Assembly: GCF_030503435.1 (NCBI RefSeq) | Contig: NZ_JAUKPO010000003.1 | Location: 372,001-436,000, forward strand | Origin: Rhodocytophaga aerolata | GTDB taxonomy: Bacteria > Bacteroidota > Bacteroidia > Cytophagales > 172606-1 | DNA: 64,000 nt | Reading direction: 5' to 3' | In this document: positions 26,401-35,099 of the stretch, in pieces | Position numbering within the stretch: position 1 is the first letter of the stretch | Layout: the number at the start of each line of letters is the position of its first letter | Notes under the pieces: generated by a model | Database searches by the model: none | The model's input: the letters and a program-made list of their open reading frames with translations, nothing else | Told to the model about the DNA's origin: nothing | Translations under genes and position numbers: made by a program

Positions 26401-28914
26401 TTATTTAAGTTCTGCTGATCCTTTTGCATATTTTACACCTTCCTGCACTTTCTCAATATCAGATACTCTCACATAGATAGGCTGGGCTTTTACACCCGTC
26501 TGTACATGTTGAGATATATCCTTGTTAGAATCAATCCTTTGTTGCACTGGTGTAGATAATCCCTTTACCACTTCCACACCTCCATATTCAAAGAAAGGTC
26601 TGCCACCACGCCTTACGTTCTCTGCTGAGAGCATGGATAATCTTCTCGTATCGTTGCGTTTAACAATAGCAATGGTTTCTCCTGCCTGAGCCTCGAATGT
26701 CTGGCCACTATCGGGAGAGTAGAAGGTTGTGCCACCAGCCGAATGATCTTTACCACCTACCAGGAAGCCTCCCCCATATTCGAACTTTGGAGGTTCGGGT
26801 GTAGGCTCTGATAATAGCTTCTTAGCCTGAGCCACATTAGCAAGGATTCTGGCAAGGCCAGCTGTAAACTGTAATACACCTGCTGCACCACCTGTGAGTA
26901 AGTTTAAAGGATTTCCTTCAGATGCCTTTATCAGCTCTGAGATGGCAATAGCTGTGTTTGTAGCTATTTGTGCTACGGCAATACCCTTTCCAAAATCAGT
27001 TGCTTCAGCAGACTTACCGGTAAGTAGTTCTATGAGCGATCCAGCAGAGTCGGTTATAGCAGAAAGCGTTTGCAGTTTAGCCTGCTCTATAGCAGTCTCC
27101 CTATCTGCCTGGTTTTGCTTAATTTCTACCCGCTTATCTGCTATTTGCTGCTCAATATCAACGGTATACTCGCCATACTCCTGGGCTAAGGCCAGCTGGC
27201 GTTCTAAGCGTTCTAGCTCAATTTTATCCTGCTCTGCCTGAAACTCCTCATTTTCAATACCACCTCCTAACAGTTTGGTGGTAAGCTCTAATGTCTTTTT
27301 ATCAGATGTCTCATTGGTTGTACGTGTACGGATTTCCTTATCCGCATCAGCAGCGGCTTTGGCAAAATCCAGTGCCTCTTGTGCTTGCTGCCGGGATAGT
27401 TCGAGTAGCTCCAGGGCTTCTTTCTTTCGATTCTCTAGAAATTCTTTGCGAAGCTTTTCTATTTCTTTGATCGTGGTCTGCTCAATGAGTACTCGCTTTT
27501 CCTGGGTGGTGCCTTCATTTAGTAAGGTCAGGTCTCGTTCCGCTTTTAGCAGCTGCTCGCGAAGTTCCAGTTCTTTTTCTGATCCTGCTGCTACGGCTAG
27601 TAGTTCGGTTTCAATGGTGGCTTTCCGGTCTTCCAGCTTTGCCTGCAGGAATGCTTTGTTTTTCTCTTCTGCCTCCCTATTCAGGTTAAAGTTTTCAGTG
27701 ATGTACTCATTCTGCCGGCCTAAGGAATCTTCCAGCAAATCAGCAAGCTCCAGCCTGGCCTCTTCCCGTTCACGTAGTTTCTCATTACTGATGTTGGCCT
27801 CACCTAACAGCTTTATTTCTTTATCGAGGTTATCAAATTTGCGCTGGAATAAATCTGATTCAATTTTAAGCCGGTCCTGTTCCAATTTCCTGGCCGCTGT
27901 GTTAGCGGCTATGCGTTTCTCAATGGTGTTATACTCATCATCGCGAATATTTTTTAATCTCTCCTCTTCTGCCAGCATTTGCTTAGTTCGGGATAGCGAT
28001 AAGATTTCTTCCCTCTCTAATTGCTTACGCTCTAAGTTGAGCTTATTCAACGCATCTGCCTGGGAATAGATACCTTTAGCAAAATCACTAGCAGCGGAGG
28101 CCCCTCTGGAAAACTTACCGGTAATATCTGATACACCAGTACTTGCCTGCAGTAATCCGTTGGCCAGGGCTTTCAGATCCCGATCACCTATGGCTTTGAC
28201 TATCACACCAAAGGCTTTAAACCGGTTTTCTATGTTTTCTTTAATCAGGTTGCCAAAGTCAATAAGCAGTTGCTTTGGATCAGATAAGGCTTTAACAAAG
28301 TTCTCCCCAAACTTTACAATCTCATTTGATATAGCTTTGGTAATGGTGGAGAGTATGCCAAAGGTACGGGTGAAGAACTCCATAAACTGGGTGTTCTCCT
28401 GCAATAGGGTAACCAGGCTAATTAAGCTGGTGAGAAACAGGCCAATGGGGTTTGTTTTAAAGGCAGTGCCTACCCCGTCAATGGTTTTGCCAAAGTTGGT
28501 ATTCTCTTTAATGGCATCCGATATAGCGCCCCGGTAATCGCCCACAGAACGGGAAAATACACCTATGGCCTCTTCCTGGTCTTTAATCGTATCGCTAAGA
28601 TCTTTAATCCGCTTAATCTGCTCTTTTGTCGGATTGGCCAGATTATCGTATTCTTTGCGTAGCTTCTTTAACTCTTCCTTATTTGCAGCCAGGGAGCCTT
28701 GATTAAGCTTTTGTACAGTAGTAAGCCTTGCCACCTCATCTTTGAGCCTTGATACACGGTTAGCCGCCTGCTGAAAAGCTTCGCTACCAGCATCCGATTT
28801 CTCAAATTCTTTTTGAGCTTCCTTTAGCTTAGCTTTTACCTCCTCTAAATTCTTGAGCAATCCGCCTTTATCAATGGCAAGGTCAAATAAGATTTTCTTT
28901 CCAGTGGTTTCCAT
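26401..28914 (-). CDS. Tail tape-measure-like protein
   Basis: 837 residues. N-terminal coiled coil (LLKNLEEVKAKLKEAQKEFE) with NPTKEQIKRIKDLSDTIKDQ and VFSRSVGDYRGAISDAIKEN, a run I associate with tape-measure proteins of Bacteroidota phages. There is a hydrophobic segment at about 145-170 (PIGLFLTSLISLVTLLQENT), a very long Glu/Leu/Lys coil (about 290-590), a second hydrophobic helix region near 655-690, and the C-terminal GGFLVGGKDHSAGGTTFYSP with GQTFEAQAGETIAIVKRND, a common end motif of such proteins. Tape measures set siphovirus tail length. No other tail or head gene is nearby. Antisense Ser-rich frames at 26.9-28.5 kb are shadows of the coil. Confidence 0.75.
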   Translation of the reverse strand: METTGKKILFDLAIDKGGLLKNLEEVKAKLKEAQKEFEKSDAGSEAFQQAANRVSRLKDEVARLTTVQKLNQGSLAANKEELKKLRKEYDNLANPTKEQIKRIKDLSDTIKDQEEAIGVFSRSVGDYRGAISDAIKENTNFGKTIDGVGTAFKTNPIGLFLTSLISLVTLLQENTQFMEFFTRTFGILSTITKAISNEIVKFGENFVKALSDPKQLLIDFGNLIKENIENRFKAFGVIVKAIGDRDLKALANGLLQASTGVSDITGKFSRGASAASDFAKGIYSQADALNKLNLERKQLEREEILSLSRTKQMLAEEERLKNIRDDEYNTIEKRIAANTAARKLEQDRLKIESDLFQRKFDNLDKEIKLLGEANISNEKLREREEARLELADLLEDSLGRQNEYITENFNLNREAEEKNKAFLQAKLEDRKATIETELLAVAAGSEKELELREQLLKAERDLTLLNEGTTQEKRVLIEQTTIKEIEKLRKEFLENRKKEALELLELSRQQAQEALDFAKAAADADKEIRTRTTNETSDKKTLELTTKLLGGGIENEEFQAEQDKIELERLERQLALAQEYGEYTVDIEQQIADKRVEIKQNQADRETAIEQAKLQTLSAITDSAGSLIELLTGKSAEATDFGKGIAVAQIATNTAIAISELIKASEGNPLNLLTGGAAGVLQFTAGLARILANVAQAKKLLSEPTPEPPKFEYGGGFLVGGKDHSAGGTTFYSPDSGQTFEAQAGETIAIVKRNDTRRLSMLSAENVRRGGRPFFEYGGVEVVKGLSTPVQQRIDSNKDISQHVQTGVKAQPIYVRVSDIEKVQEGVKYAKGSAELK

Positions 28915-28928
28915 CTATGGGAAATAGT

Positions 28929-29282
28929 TTATTGATTGTCTGAATTCAACAGGTTAGATAAATCATCCGGGAACTCACCTAGCAGCTGCTCATTTAAGAT
29001 TTCTGCTTTATGCAGCCTTACTTTGCTATCCAGGGTTATTTCCCGAAGGTTAAGCACCTGATTTGATAAGTTGATCATCTGATCCAGGTAGGAACTGCAC
29101 CGGCCTTCCGCATTTTTCAGGGAGGCTTTCAGTTCTTTATTTTGCTGCTCTAATTCTTTGATTTGCTTTTTAGCCTGGTAGCACTTTTCCCGTTCTTTCT
29201 GGTAGTCAGTTTTTAGCTGCTCATTTTCCTGCTTTAAGAATTTGCGGGTATTTCTAGGATTTCTTTTGAATAGGGTAAACAT
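28929..29282 (-). CDS. Coiled-coil protein, 117 aa
   Basis: Basic start (MFTLFKRNPRNTRKFLKQEN), then a continuous coiled coil (EQLKTDYQKEREKCYQAKKQ; IKELEQQNKELKASLKNAEG) and an acidic tail (LLGEFPDDLSNLLNSDNQ). It lies 14 bases upstream of the tape-measure-like gene in the same direction. Its position and form would suit a tail-assembly accessory factor, but that is inference. No family recognised. Confidence 0.7.
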   Translation of the reverse strand: MFTLFKRNPRNTRKFLKQENEQLKTDYQKEREKCYQAKKQIKELEQQNKELKASLKNAEGRCSSYLDQMINLSNQVLNLREITLDSKVRLHKAEILNEQLLGEFPDDLSNLLNSDNQ

Positions 29283-29379
29283 AAGGTATCGGAGAGGAGG
29301 TTAGCAAGTGATGAATAAATTGTAAAACAGGCAATTAGCAGGGCTAAAGGCTTGTTTATTCGTGAATACAATAGAAAAA

Positions 29380-30039
29380 TTAAAAATGTGATAGCAGGCC
29401 TAACCGGTGTTTTAATACACTCGGATTAATCAGGCATTCTTTGCCATCAATAGTCCAGTCTCTGGCGTCAGTAAGCATTTCCAAAGAAACAAACCAGGCA
29501 GCCTTGTTTCTCAGAGCCATCTTTTCAAGTTCATTTTCCCGCTCTGGAATAATGGAGTTATACAGGGTTGTTAGCTTGTTATAAGTTTCCATGGCCAATC
29601 CTTCCAGTATAAGGGTGTTTTGATCGAGTGCCAGCTGAGTAGTTTCCAGGCATACCTTGCCGTTTTTATAGCGGAAATTTCCTTTTGGCTTAAAGTTTAC
29701 ACTCCCTTGAGAAAAACTAGGATTGCGGACCTCTTCCATCAAAGCAAGTTCTGCCGGTTGTAGTTTCACTTGCCCTGTTAGATCTACGCCAGCCGCTTCA
29801 AATGCCTGCCAGCCTGGTAGCTGCTTTACCCGTTCTTTGCGGAATAGCGGTTCCAGGTTAGCTAGTTCAAAATCTTCCGGTAAGGCTGCTTTTATTTCCG
29901 GAGCAAGGGCATCAATTAACTCCTGAAATTCTTTACAAGTGTCTGCAGCCAGTTGCTTGATGTGAAAAAAGTTTTTGTGGTAGAAGGTAAGACTTGCTTG
30001 TGTTGTGCTTTTGGGAGCTTGTTGTGTTGTAGTTGCCAT
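29380..30039 (-). CDS. Element hypothetical protein, 219 aa
   Basis: Unrecognised. Thr/Gln-rich start (MATTTQQAPKSTTQASLTFY), then mixed helices (AADTCKEFQELIDALAPEIK), and a C-terminal half with ELEKMALRNKAAWFVSLEML. The first 41 codons overlap, out of frame, the last 41 codons of the upstream gene, an unusually long 124-base overlap. The start is supported by protein-like composition on both sides of the overlap, but a later start is possible. Confidence 0.65.
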   Translation of the reverse strand: MATTTQQAPKSTTQASLTFYHKNFFHIKQLAADTCKEFQELIDALAPEIKAALPEDFELANLEPLFRKERVKQLPGWQAFEAAGVDLTGQVKLQPAELALMEEVRNPSFSQGSVNFKPKGNFRYKNGKVCLETTQLALDQNTLILEGLAMETYNKLTTLYNSIIPERENELEKMALRNKAAWFVSLEMLTDARDWTIDGKECLINPSVLKHRLGLLSHF

Positions 30040-30302
30040 ATGTTGATTGCTTTTTGTTGATTCACTAATTTTATTTTGTCTTTGATAATATTGAGTTGAA
30101 TGCGCTCTTGGGCTATTTCTCTTGGCGCTTTGCCGTGAATGGTTTGCAGCAAGAATTCTATGTTTTGATAGAGGCTACTTACTTCAGGTATAAAAGAACT
30201 ATCGGTTATCATTTCAACTACTTCTTTCGAGTCCAGACCTCTTTTCTCGATTAGTTCCAAATCATCGGCTAAAAGCCTTAGGCCGCTTATTAACTGTTTC
30301 AT
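29916..30302 (-). CDS. Element hypothetical protein, 128 aa, long overlap with next gene
   Basis: Unrecognised helical protein (MKQLISGLRLLADDLELIEK; SLYQNIEFLLQTIHGKAPRE). The last about 41 residues (NIWQLQHNKLPKAQHKQVLP and onward) lie over the first codons of the 219-aa gene in another frame and look less protein-like. The natural end may have been earlier, before a frameshift or stop-codon loss. Confidence 0.6.
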   Translation of the reverse strand: MKQLISGLRLLADDLELIEKRGLDSKEVVEMITDSSFIPEVSSLYQNIEFLLQTIHGKAPREIAQERIQLNIIKDKIKLVNQQKAINIWQLQHNKLPKAQHKQVLPSTTKTFFTSSNWLQTLVKNFRS

Positions 30303-30317
30303 AAGGCGTTGATATGT

Positions 30318-30947
30318 TTACTGGGCTTCGTATTGCAGGCAGAAGCGTTTGTTTTGAATGTAGTATCTGGAATGGTCGCCTTCATAGCTGCCTCCAAAGT
30401 GGAAAGAGAGCAGCCCCCAGGGTTGGTTGACATGTAGCCTGTGAAACTCATTGGCCAGCTTTTCCAGCTCCATGGCTAGTTTCAATAGTTCGGCCTGCTT
30501 ACCGGTAGCATAGGTTTTCACCTGTTCTTTGTAGGTACCAATATATTCTGTATTCAGGCGTATACCTTTCTTATCTATGGTGTAAAAAGCCCAGTCTACG
30601 CCTTTGCTTCGTACGGCTTCAATAGCTCTTTCCAGTGCCTCAACCGTTGCAGGCTTCTCGGCTATTTCATAGAGGAACTTTACTTTATTAATGGGCATAC
30701 CGTTGATATCAGCGGGTACGGCTTTCAGGCGTTCGGTTTCAATGAAGGATTCAGGAGCCCGTAGTAAGTCGGCCAGGGTTTCGGCATCACTAATTTTAGT
30801 TTCAAACTTGTTCGCCTGGTAGCTGGTAAGTACTTCTGATAGCAGAGGTAAAAGAGTTTCCGCGTACTTTACCGTATTCTCAAACTGCTCTGTATTTTCA
30901 CTGATTAGTATTCTTTCGGTTGGTTCTTTTTGTGCTTGTGGGCTCAT
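30318..30947 (-). CDS. Element hypothetical protein, 209 aa
   Basis: Unrecognised soluble protein. Helical N-terminal half (ENTVKYAETLLPLLSEVLTS), a GVDWAFYTIDKKGIRLNTEY segment at about 115-135, and a C-terminal helix followed by an aromatic end (WGLLSFHFGGSYEGDHSRYY). It is part of the tight minus-strand gene run between the replication region and the tape-measure-like gene, with one base to its upstream neighbour. Confidence 0.7.
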   Translation of the reverse strand: MSPQAQKEPTERILISENTEQFENTVKYAETLLPLLSEVLTSYQANKFETKISDAETLADLLRAPESFIETERLKAVPADINGMPINKVKFLYEIAEKPATVEALERAIEAVRSKGVDWAFYTIDKKGIRLNTEYIGTYKEQVKTYATGKQAELLKLAMELEKLANEFHRLHVNQPWGLLSFHFGGSYEGDHSRYYIQNKRFCLQYEAQ

Positions 30948-30948
30948 G

Positions 30949-31185
30949 TTATGGAATAGATTGAATATGTTGACGGATGGACTTTCTGGTTTTCCTGCTC
31001 ACACCGGCCTGGGCTTCTTTCAAGGCGCAAATCAAATGCAACCTATGCCGGATCGGTAAGGAAGAGGTATTGATTTGCTCAATGGTCTGCTCTACCTGCA
31101 TTCCCTCCACTAGCAGGCCGGTACTGATGATTTGCTGGCAAAGGCTCTTAGCCTGTTTTAGCAGGGTGTAATCAGGAGTTGACAT
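30949..31185 (-). CDS. Element hypothetical protein, 78 aa
   Basis: Unrecognised small basic helical protein (KQAKSLCQQIISTGLLVEGM; LPIRHRLHLICALKEAQAGV), ending in a Lys/Arg-rich stretch. It overlaps the HTH gene upstream by 14 bases. Confidence 0.65.
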   Translation of the reverse strand: MSTPDYTLLKQAKSLCQQIISTGLLVEGMQVEQTIEQINTSSLPIRHRLHLICALKEAQAGVSRKTRKSIRQHIQSIP

Positions 31186-31378
31186 AGCTTAACAGATTGG
31201 AATGTGTCGTATACCACCGTTTGCGTTTCTTCTTAGCCGGTATTTCACCACTGCGGAATTTTCTAAGCAGTGATTGCTTGCCACACTTTAGAATCCTTGC
31301 TGCATCTTCTGTTGTGTAGACTTCATCATTTGGTTGAGAGCTGGCTAAAGGCGTGGGTACTTGCTTGATTTGCGTCAT
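31172..31378 (-). CDS. Excisionase-like helix-turn-helix protein, 68 aa
   Basis: After a short linker, VYTTEDAARILKCGKQSLLR followed by KFRSGEIPAKKKRKRWYTTH is the compact winged HTH found in excisionases and small MerR-like proteins (HTH_17 type): recognition helix, basic wing, aromatic after the wing. It could act as excisionase or as transcriptional activator of the operon it heads. A second HTH of this type is encoded at 35,616-35,927, nearer the integrase. Confidence 0.75.
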   Translation of the reverse strand: MTQIKQVPTPLASSQPNDEVYTTEDAARILKCGKQSLLRKFRSGEIPAKKKRKRWYTTHSNLLSYVNS

Positions 31379-31541
31379 ATCTTACAGGTATTTATAGCTA
31401 CAATATAGGTATAATAGCATACCTTATGAACTCAGTATCAATTACCTGTGAGTTTGAATTGTAAGGATTTAGCCTTGTTTTCTTCTAGTAAAACTTTAGG
31501 CCAGTTATGAAAGTAAATCTTACATGAGGGCTTTAAAATAG

Positions 31542-31691
31542 CTAGGAAGGCCGTTTTTCTACAGCTATACCCAGCTCTTTGAGTAAGGCATCGGTTTTTA
31601 ACTTAGCAGCCAGCCGGTCATTACGCAGTACTTGTATAGCCAGGTTCGGCTCTACTTTGAGGAGTTTGGATATTAATTCAGTTCTGCTCAT
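31542..31691 (-). CDS. Possible 49-aa element protein
   Basis: ATG 31,691 to TAG 31,542 gives MSRTELISKLLKVEPNLAIQ followed by VLRNDRLAAKLKTDALLKEL and a short tail. Balanced amphipathic helical composition and correct strand argue for a real gene, lying between the HTH gene and the plus-strand 69-aa frame. No family recognised. The AT-rich spacer 31,379-31,541 shows nothing else. Confidence 0.45.
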   Translation of the reverse strand: MSRTELISKLLKVEPNLAIQVLRNDRLAAKLKTDALLKELGIAVEKRPS

Positions 31692-31784
31692 ATCTTTTCT
31701 CTTTATAATTCAGTATAAAACTATTCAACTTTTAACTCCTGGAATGACTGAATGAAATGTAGCTCCTTATAATCTGGAACAGCT

Positions 31785-31994
31785 ATGCCATATTATAAAA
31801 TAAAAGTAAAGTCATTTGATACAGCTCGTGAACTATGGATAGCTATACAGGCGGAGAACTTACCCATAGCCATATCCAAAGCCAATGAGTATTGCGCGTA
31901 TACTAGAAGCATCTATTATCCGCTAGAGCAGTCTTTACATGAGATTACAAAGGAGGAGTATGCTACTTATATGAGTAAAACTCATTTTCATTAA
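31785..31994 (+). CDS. Possible 69-aa element protein, plus strand
   Basis: MPYYKIKVKSFDTARELWIA followed by IQAENLPIAISKANEYCAYT reads as a small alpha/beta protein rather than random sequence. It ends six bases from the convergent 88-aa gene. No family recognised. It is one of few plus-strand genes in the element, so the call is cautious. Confidence 0.45.
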   Translation: MPYYKIKVKSFDTARELWIAIQAENLPIAISKANEYCAYTRSIYYPLEQSLHEITKEEYATYMSKTHFH

Positions 31995-31999
31995 TAGCT

Positions 32000-32266
32000 T
32001 CATACCTCCACTTTCATTGTTTTCTCAATCTCGTACAGCATCGCATTAACGGCACTAATAGCCTTCATAGTTTTCTCATCATCCGTATCTACGTTATAGG
32101 GCTGATCCGGGTGTATATCTTGTATACGCCTTCTGAGTTCTGCATTAGCCAGGTAAAGCTTTACTAGTACCGTACCAGCATGCACTACATCACAGCTGGC
32201 CGTAAACTCATTAATAATGGTATCCGCATCTTTAATTACGGGTTGTTTGGCTTTTGTGTTTTTCAT
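32000..32266 (-). CDS. Element hypothetical protein, 88 aa
   Basis: Unrecognised helical protein (IKDADTIINEFTASCDVVHA; LVKLYLANAELRRRIQDIHP). It lies just left of the iteron region, downstream in direction from the replication gene. Confidence 0.65.
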   Translation of the reverse strand: MKNTKAKQPVIKDADTIINEFTASCDVVHAGTVLVKLYLANAELRRRIQDIHPDQPYNVDTDDEKTMKAISAVNAMLYEIEKTMKVEV

Positions 32267-32340
32267 GGAAGTTTTGTCTAAATGTGTCTATTATAGATGA
32301 GTTAGAGGTAAGAAAATTAGTTTAGGAGGTTTGTTTTAAG

Positions 32341-32698
32341 TTTTGCCCTGATTACAACTTTTCGCCCTGTTTTTGCCCTACTTTTGCCCTGTGTACTTTG
32401 AAGGTAAATAGGCCTATTTTGCATAATTAAGGGCTTTTTTTTCTTCTTTTTCTGCTTTAGGGCAAAAGGGCAAAAAAACTGCTATATATATGCTGGGGTA
32501 TATACTATTATATAAGTACCTATTTTTTATATAGTCTTTTCTCTTTATTTAGACTCCCCCGTATTTCAGTCGGAAAACTTTTGCCCTTTTGCCCTAATCG
32601 TTGAATACTTGAAAATTAAGGGGATTTTGCAGGGCAAAACAGTAATTTTTTTTGCCCTTTTGGCTCTTACTTTTGCCCTGTTTCAGAACTTTTGCCCT
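32341..32698. repeat. TTTTGCCCT iteron array, candidate replication origin
   Basis: TTTTGCCCT or its complement AGGGCAAAA occurs at 32,341, 32,371, 32,382, 32,459, 32,467, 32,579, 32,587, 32,631, 32,650, 32,671 and 32,690, plus degenerate copies near 32,359 (TTTTCGCCCT) and 32,658. Two tandem pairs form a perfect 17-bp inverted repeat (32,459-32,475 and 32,579-32,595) that brackets about 100 bases of strongly AT-rich sequence (TATATATGCTGGGGTATATA and following), like a DNA-unwinding element. The last two copies lie inside the 3' coding end of the replication gene. Iterons, an AT-rich core and an adjacent primase/helicase gene are the usual parts of a satellite or plasmid origin. Confidence 0.75.
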
Positions 32699-35099
32699 GT
32701 TTTGCTTTGAATAATGCATACCGGATACCATTGCTTTTACTTTCGTCATAATCCCGATTAATAAAGCCTGCATAAGCCTTAAGCCATTTTGTAAAAGTGT
32801 TTGGCTTTAGTATGGCTTCGGTATATTCAGGAAATTCAGTTCTGAAAGCTGAAAGCAAATCAGATTTATTGTATCCGTCTTGATTAATTTTTGCATTCGG
32901 ATTGGTATAATCAAAGATGTGCTCTTTGGCAAAATCCATAAAGTCTTTGTTGTTGCCTGTTGTTTGAATCAGCTTTCGTTCATCTAAATGAATAACGCTA
33001 GGCTTTATCAAACCATTGGCTAAATAGGATCTGCAGCAATTGAATAAGAAATAATAAAACAGGTGCCAGTCTTTATGGTTCCAATCATCAAAAAACCAGG
33101 CATCAAATTCATCTTTAGGGCTGAAAGTATCTGAATAGTAATTAGCAAATTCAAATTCAATTACCCTGGCCTTAGCACTACCTCCGCTGATCTCTATAGC
33201 CCTATTTGAACTGATCAGGATTGTAGGCCGGATAATAAAGCTTGCCTGGTTCTTTTTTTCTACGGTTACACCTTCCGTAACAGCTGTAAACATCAGCTCA
33301 AAGTCAAACTTCTTTTTACCTCTGCCAGCATCGTTAATATGCATTATCTGCGTATCAATGGTAGCATTCTGGTATTTGAACCGGTCATCTGGATTGAAGT
33401 TTTTACCGTCAATCTCACAATAAGGCCGGAGCTCGCCCATGGCTCTGCCTATGATCGTTTTACCGGTTCTGCCTTCCGGATTATCTGCAATATCCGTATC
33501 GGTAAAGACAATAGCCTTACGCTCTCTTTTGGCACTATGAAGCAAATAGCCAAGGATAGATACAAATGATTCCAGCCGGTCTTTATCGAGTTGCCATTGC
33601 TCATTTTCTTTGATGGAACAAATGTTCTGCACAAATTGAACAAACATAAAATCTTTCAAAGATCCCTTTGCTGGCTGCACATAGTCCCGTTTTATAATTT
33701 GCGTATCCCAGATATACCCTGAAAGCTCACTATATGGCCTAAGTATCGTATTATCTTTTGTTACCTCTATAAAGCCATTCTGGAAGTAGAAGAACATCTG
33801 ATGAGGTGTATCAGTATGAAAAGTAGGAGAGATTGCTTTCAAGGATTCCAGCTTCTCTCTGCTAAAAAGACTGGAGAATAGAAGTAAAGTATTAATGATA
33901 TCATGCCTGGCTACTTCTGATAATACTTTCAGGCTTTCTACATATCCACAAGTAAAATCTTTAATATCCTTGGTTGCAACAATGGATACAACATTTTCTT
34001 TTACCCGTACATAGTAAAAATCATTCACATTCAACCGGTAAAGCATGTAGCCATTTTTGCCTAAGAACTCAAGAAAATTTTTAATATCAATGCGGTATAC
34101 TCCAGGCTCCGTTTCAAACCAGAATGAATCATAATTGCTTTTAGATACCTCTACTTTTTCGGTTTCCGGATTATAGGCATATAGCTTGCCTCGATAATTA
34201 AAATCATTTAAGCCTAATTTGCTTTCATGGATTTTGTAAAAGTTATTAAAATCATCCAGCCCAAACCAGCTATTTAGCTTGCTATTGCTATTATCCTTTA
34301 AGCTTAGAATAGTGAAATAACTCTCTGCTTTAGATAGCGCCTTAGCATCTGTAATGATTTCCTGGCTTTCCTCTGGCAGTTGAATAAATAAATCATCCAA
34401 ACCCTTTGCTTTATTTTCAGGCTTGATATAGCCTACATAGGCATCTACATTTACACCTAGGCAAGATTCTTTCAGGTTCTTAGCAGCAGAGGCAAAACCA
34501 TTACTCCGATATGCTAAATCTTTTGTAATAAGGTCTTCTGGCTGCAAGGTTTCATCATGGGAGGTCATACATTTAGCATCTGCATCAAACAGAAGTACTA
34601 AGTTTTTTACCTTGCACCTTTTGATTATTTCAAGTATGTACGGGTGCAGCTCCTTAGATCCCTTTGGCCTGAATTGAAATATGCCTAGTGTAGCAATACA
34701 ATCTAATCCTTTAACTGATGCAACAAAGGCCTTTTTAGGTCCTTCTGTAATATAAAGGGTAGTAATTGTAACACCGGTTTTAATTTTAGTGATGATTTCA
34801 GGAGGGAGAAATGGCGTAGCTTCTGCCTTGTATGGATTGATGTATTTACCCTTACTATCAGGTATTTTTTTTCTCCTGACTATATACGGCCTAGGATTAT
34901 TTTTGCCATCATAATAAATAGCCTCTTTGCCGTCAGGATCTAGAAACCGGATAAGCATATCATCATGAGCATCGCTATAAATTATCTGACCTTCTACCTC
35001 ATTTCCTTTCCAATTGCTATAAATCACTGTATTCTGCTCATGGGTAATACCCATCTGGGCTAATACTTTTTGTGCAAAAGATATGGTATCTGTATTCAT
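32667..35099 (-). CDS. Replication protein: TOPRIM primase-like plus SF3-like helicase
   Basis: 810 residues. The N-terminal TOPRIM motifs are clear: E119 in LYITEGPKKAFVAS and D172-x-D174 in LVLLFDADAKC (the arrangement of DUF3854/TOPRIM domains in element-encoded primases). The C-terminal half is a helicase: Walker A at about 544-550 (NPEGRTGKTIIGRAM), a Walker B-like IMHINDAGRGKK, and RPTILISSNRAIE, which resembles motif C of superfamily 3/D5-type helicases. Such fusion proteins melt the element origin and start replication. Its 3' end carries iterons, and its start overlaps the upstream gene's stop by one base (TAATG). Confidence 0.85.
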   Translation of the reverse strand: MNTDTISFAQKVLAQMGITHEQNTVIYSNWKGNEVEGQIIYSDAHDDMLIRFLDPDGKEAIYYDGKNNPRPYIVRRKKIPDSKGKYINPYKAEATPFLPPEIITKIKTGVTITTLYITEGPKKAFVASVKGLDCIATLGIFQFRPKGSKELHPYILEIIKRCKVKNLVLLFDADAKCMTSHDETLQPEDLITKDLAYRSNGFASAAKNLKESCLGVNVDAYVGYIKPENKAKGLDDLFIQLPEESQEIITDAKALSKAESYFTILSLKDNSNSKLNSWFGLDDFNNFYKIHESKLGLNDFNYRGKLYAYNPETEKVEVSKSNYDSFWFETEPGVYRIDIKNFLEFLGKNGYMLYRLNVNDFYYVRVKENVVSIVATKDIKDFTCGYVESLKVLSEVARHDIINTLLLFSSLFSREKLESLKAISPTFHTDTPHQMFFYFQNGFIEVTKDNTILRPYSELSGYIWDTQIIKRDYVQPAKGSLKDFMFVQFVQNICSIKENEQWQLDKDRLESFVSILGYLLHSAKRERKAIVFTDTDIADNPEGRTGKTIIGRAMGELRPYCEIDGKNFNPDDRFKYQNATIDTQIMHINDAGRGKKKFDFELMFTAVTEGVTVEKKNQASFIIRPTILISSNRAIEISGGSAKARVIEFEFANYYSDTFSPKDEFDAWFFDDWNHKDWHLFYYFLFNCCRSYLANGLIKPSVIHLDERKLIQTTGNNKDFMDFAKEHIFDYTNPNAKINQDGYNKSDLLSAFRTEFPEYTEAILKPNTFTKWLKAYAGFINRDYDESKSNGIRYALFKAKQGKSSETGQK

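Noticed and set aside
26894-28537. Long plus-strand frames (up to 264 codons), very Ser/Phe-rich
   Set aside because: They are the exact complement of the Glu/Lys/Leu coiled coil of the tape-measure-like gene; composition is artificial and no start context supports them.
32341-32698. CRISPR-like array
   Set aside because: Repeats are only 9 bp, occur in both orientations with irregular spacing and have no unique spacers of constant length.
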